Positions 4,569-6,120 of a stretch of 6,120 nt of DNA are shown piece after piece. Made by a program: the position numbers and the translations under genes. The notes below the pieces were generated by a model. That model had not been told where the DNA came from, did no database searches, and saw only the letters and a program-made list of their open reading frames with translations. How positions within the stretch are numbered: the first letter of the stretch is position 1; each line of letters starts with the position of its first letter. Source of the DNA: Actinomycetes bacterium. GTDB taxonomy: Bacteria; Actinomycetota; Acidimicrobiia; Acidimicrobiales; RAAP-2. The stretch is from the NCBI GenBank assembly GCA_021805305.1, contig JAJZFO010000343.1, forward strand, positions 1 to 6,120, read 5' to 3'.

Positions 4569-6029
4569 CTACCCTCGATCCGCGTTCCGCCAAGTGGGAG
4601 TCGACACCGACGAGTGTCGCTGCAGCACCGCTTCCACTTGGCGGGCCGCGTCGAGGAGCGTCCACTCACTGTGGGGTCGCCCCACCAGCGTGAGTCCGAC
4701 GGGTAGCCCCTCCACCAGTCCCATCGGCACCGTGAGGATGGGCCAGCCCGCCACCGCGGCCGCCATGATCGAGGCCGACACGTACTTGGCGTTGTCACCG
4801 TTGACGAGGTCGCTCTTCCACGCGGGACCGTAGGCCGGCGACACCACCACGTCGTAGTCGCCGAGTACCGGACCCAGGGCGTTCGCGAGCGCCCACCCCA
4901 CGTTTCGCTCCCGCGCGAGCTCGTAGGCCTCCGTGGCGCAACCGCCCGAGTCGCGCGCGCGCACGAGGAACTCGTGCCCGAAGTAACGCTGTTCGACGTC
5001 GGCGTGGGCGTCCTCGTAGGCCACCACGTCCGCCAGGGACGACACCCCCTCCCCCGGGCGCTGAGCCAGATAGGCGTCCAGTCCGTCGCGTAGCTCGGCC
5101 AGCAGCACGGTGAGCTCATCCTCGTACTCGATCGCGCTGGGCAGGCCACCCTCGCCCCGCGCGATCTCGAGGCCCGACGAGCGCAACTGCGCCATCACCG
5201 CGTCGAACACGGCGGCGGTGGCCGCGTGGCCCGTGCGCCACGCGCGCGCGTCGACCCAGCGCGCGGGCGTCGGGACGGGCGCCGACTCGCGCACCATCGC
5301 GCCGTAGAGCAGGGCCACGTCGGCGACGGACCGCGCCATCGGGCCGGGACTGTCCTGGGAGTGACTGATCGGGACCACTCCGTCGCGCGACGTCACCCCC
5401 ACCGTGGGCTTGAGGCCCACCACGCCGTTCAGTGACGCCGGACAGGTGATGGATCCGTCCGTCTCGGTCCCGACCGCCAGCGGTGCGAGACCGGCCGCCA
5501 GGGCCGCCCCCGACCCCGACGAGGATCCCCCCGCCGAGCGGTCCAGGGCCCAGGGATTGGCGACGAGACCCCCGGTGGCGGAGTACCCGCTGGTGGAGTG
5601 CGGCGAGCGAATGTTGGCCCATTGGCTCAAGTTCGTGCTGGCGAGAACAATCGCGCCGGACTCGCGCAAGGTCGTGACGAGGGCGGCGTCGCGGCTCGCG
5701 CGACCCCGCAGCGCCGTCGAACCCGCCCAGCCCGGAAGGCCCCTCGCCTCGATGTTGTCCTTGACGACGACGGGGACGCCGTGCAGCGGCCCCCGGATCT
5801 CGCCGCGCGCTCGTTGTCGGTCGCGTTCGTGCGCCACCTCGAGCGCATCGTCGGCCCGGGCCGCGATCGAGCCCAGCGTGACCCCCGCGACGTCGATCGC
5901 GGCGATGCGCGCCAACAGTTGCTCGACGATTGCGGCGGAGGTCGTCTCGCCGCGCTCGAGTTGACCCCGGAGTGTCGTCGCGCCCGCGTAGGCGACGTCG
6001 TAACTCTCCGGGTGCGGATCGTTGGTCAT
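4569..6029 (-). CDS. Amidase-signature family hydrolase, peptide-amidase-like
   Basis: This 486-residue enzyme of the amidase signature family hydrolyses amide bonds with a Ser-cisSer-Lys triad. The triad is visible as Lys90 (VVVKDNI), Ser169 in GGSSSGSGAA, and nucleophile Ser193 in TETDGSITCPAS; the 24-residue gap between the serines is standard. The sequence around the nucleophile, with VGLKPTVG and PISHSQDSPGPMARSVADVALL following, resembles bacterial peptide amidases such as that of Stenotrophomonas maltophilia. It does not resemble GatA, whose motif is GGSIRQPA, and no gatB or gatC is adjacent. There is no signal peptide, so it is probably cytoplasmic. The start is ATG at 6029, overlapping the preceding gene's stop as ATGA, so translation is probably coupled; the G-rich stretch just upstream is a weak ribosome-binding site. 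Its stop lies three bases from the cytochrome operon's stop, convergent. The natural substrate is unknown, and no link to respiration is evident. Confidence 0.94.
   Translation of the reverse strand: MTNDPHPESYDVAYAGATTLRGQLERGETTSAAIVEQLLARIAAIDVAGVTLGSIAARADDALEVAHERDRQRARGEIRGPLHGVPVVVKDNIEARGLPGWAGSTALRGRASRDAALVTTLRESGAIVLASTNLSQWANIRSPHSTSGYSATGGLVANPWALDRSAGGSSSGSGAALAAGLAPLAVGTETDGSITCPASLNGVVGLKPTVGVTSRDGVVPISHSQDSPGPMARSVADVALLYGAMVRESAPVPTPARWVDARAWRTGHAATAAVFDAVMAQLRSSGLEIARGEGGLPSAIEYEDELTVLLAELRDGLDAYLAQRPGEGVSSLADVVAYEDAHADVEQRYFGHEFLVRARDSGGCATEAYELARERNVGWALANALGPVLGDYDVVVSPAYGPAWKSDLVNGDNAKYVSASIMAAAVAGWPILTVPMGLVEGLPVGLTLVGRPHSEWTLLDAARQVEAVLQRHSSVSTPTWRNADRG
4586..4645. 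terminator. Nested stem-loop just after the cytochrome operon, inside the amidase 3' end
   Basis: A perfect 11-bp inverted repeat, CCGCCAAGTGG (4587-4597) and CCACTTGGCGG (4634-4644), extends with two pairs and G-U wobbles to about 15 pairs in plus-strand RNA. Inside its loop is a second perfect hairpin, CGACAC (4602-4607) and GTGTCG (4614-4619), with a six-base loop. It begins 21 bases after the stop of the plus-strand operon, a suitable place to end or protect that mRNA. No T-run follows on either strand, so intrinsic termination is only inferred. On the minus strand it lies within the last codons of the amidase gene. Confidence 0.42.
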
Positions 6030-6118
6030 TCCCCCACCGCCCGCGCACCCGTGAGCGGCGTGCGCAGGGTGTCGCCGACGTCAAAACGTTGACGGTGCGC
6101 CCCGCCCAAGATCCACGC
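6026..6118 (-). CDS. Unidentified gene, C-terminal fragment
   Basis: An open frame enters from the right edge on the minus strand and gives 30 residues, beginning AWILGGAHRQRFDVGDTL and ending GARAVGE, before TGA at 6028-6026. The stop overlaps the amidase ATG in the arrangement ATGA, the same coupling used elsewhere in this window. That is the reason to prefer this frame over the longer competing frame, which runs on through the amidase gene. I do not recognise the family from so short a tail. Confidence 0.5.
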   Translation of the reverse strand, partial: AWILGGAHRQRFDVGDTLRTPLTGARAVGE

Positions 6119-6120
6119 GG

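Noticed and set aside
4569..6029. Amidase as GatA, subunit A of the aspartyl/glutamyl-tRNA amidotransferase
   Set aside because: The nucleophile motif is DGSITCPAS and not GGSIRQPA, and no gatB or gatC neighbour is visible.
5116..6084. A 322-codon minus-strand frame overlapping the amidase
   Set aside because: It is an arginine-rich shadow of the amidase gene, whose catalytic triad is intact in the other frame.
1..6120. CRISPR arrays, tRNA genes, insertion sequences or direct repeats
   Set aside because: I saw no regularly spaced repeat, cloverleaf-like sequence, transposase or terminal inverted repeat by reading; the window is essentially filled with ordinary coding sequence.

Overview
The window is GC-rich, densely packed bacterial DNA. 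Gene content, GTG starts and leaderless-looking promoters suggest a high-GC actinobacterium, possibly an Acidimicrobiia-like lineage. That placement is inference, since no rRNA or other marker gene is present. There is no sign of phage, insertion sequences, CRISPR or tRNA, and no gene-free stretch longer than about 75 bases.

Layout: (1) 2-265, +, the C-terminal end of an ABC-2 type transporter permease. (2) 285-1764, -, a two-gene unit: ctaB (heme O synthase) followed by an overlapping membrane-anchored TlpA/ResA-like thioredoxin. (3) 1765-1807, a 43-bp divergent promoter region. (4) 1808-2746, +, ctaA (heme A synthase). (5) 2747-2821, an AT-richer regulatory gap. (6) 2822-4565, +, three translationally coupled genes: a 60-aa single-helix membrane protein, a 208-aa four-helix diheme cytochrome b of b6 type, and a 313-aa membrane protein with a large extracytoplasmic domain. 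(7) 4569-6029, -, an amidase-signature enzyme resembling peptide amidases, convergent with the cytochrome operon and separated from it by three bases. (8) 6026-6120, -, the last 30 codons of an unidentified gene overlapping the amidase start.

The left half is a respiratory-cofactor module. CtaB farnesylates heme b to heme O, CtaA oxidises heme O to heme A for aa3-type oxidases, and the thioredoxin-like protein is placed to handle thiols outside the membrane, for example in CtaA, CuA-site or cytochrome c maturation. No oxidase subunit is in the window.

The most interesting part is the 2822-4565 operon. Its cytochrome b keeps four heme-ligand histidines with b6-type spacing. It has shortened ab and cd loops, no cysteine, and no PEWY-bearing C-terminal half in the usual form. 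Its partners are two proteins without recognised cofactor motifs, and no Rieske protein or cytochrome c is encoded beside it. It looks like a b6-derived membrane electron carrier of unknown purpose, not a standard bc1 or b6f complex.
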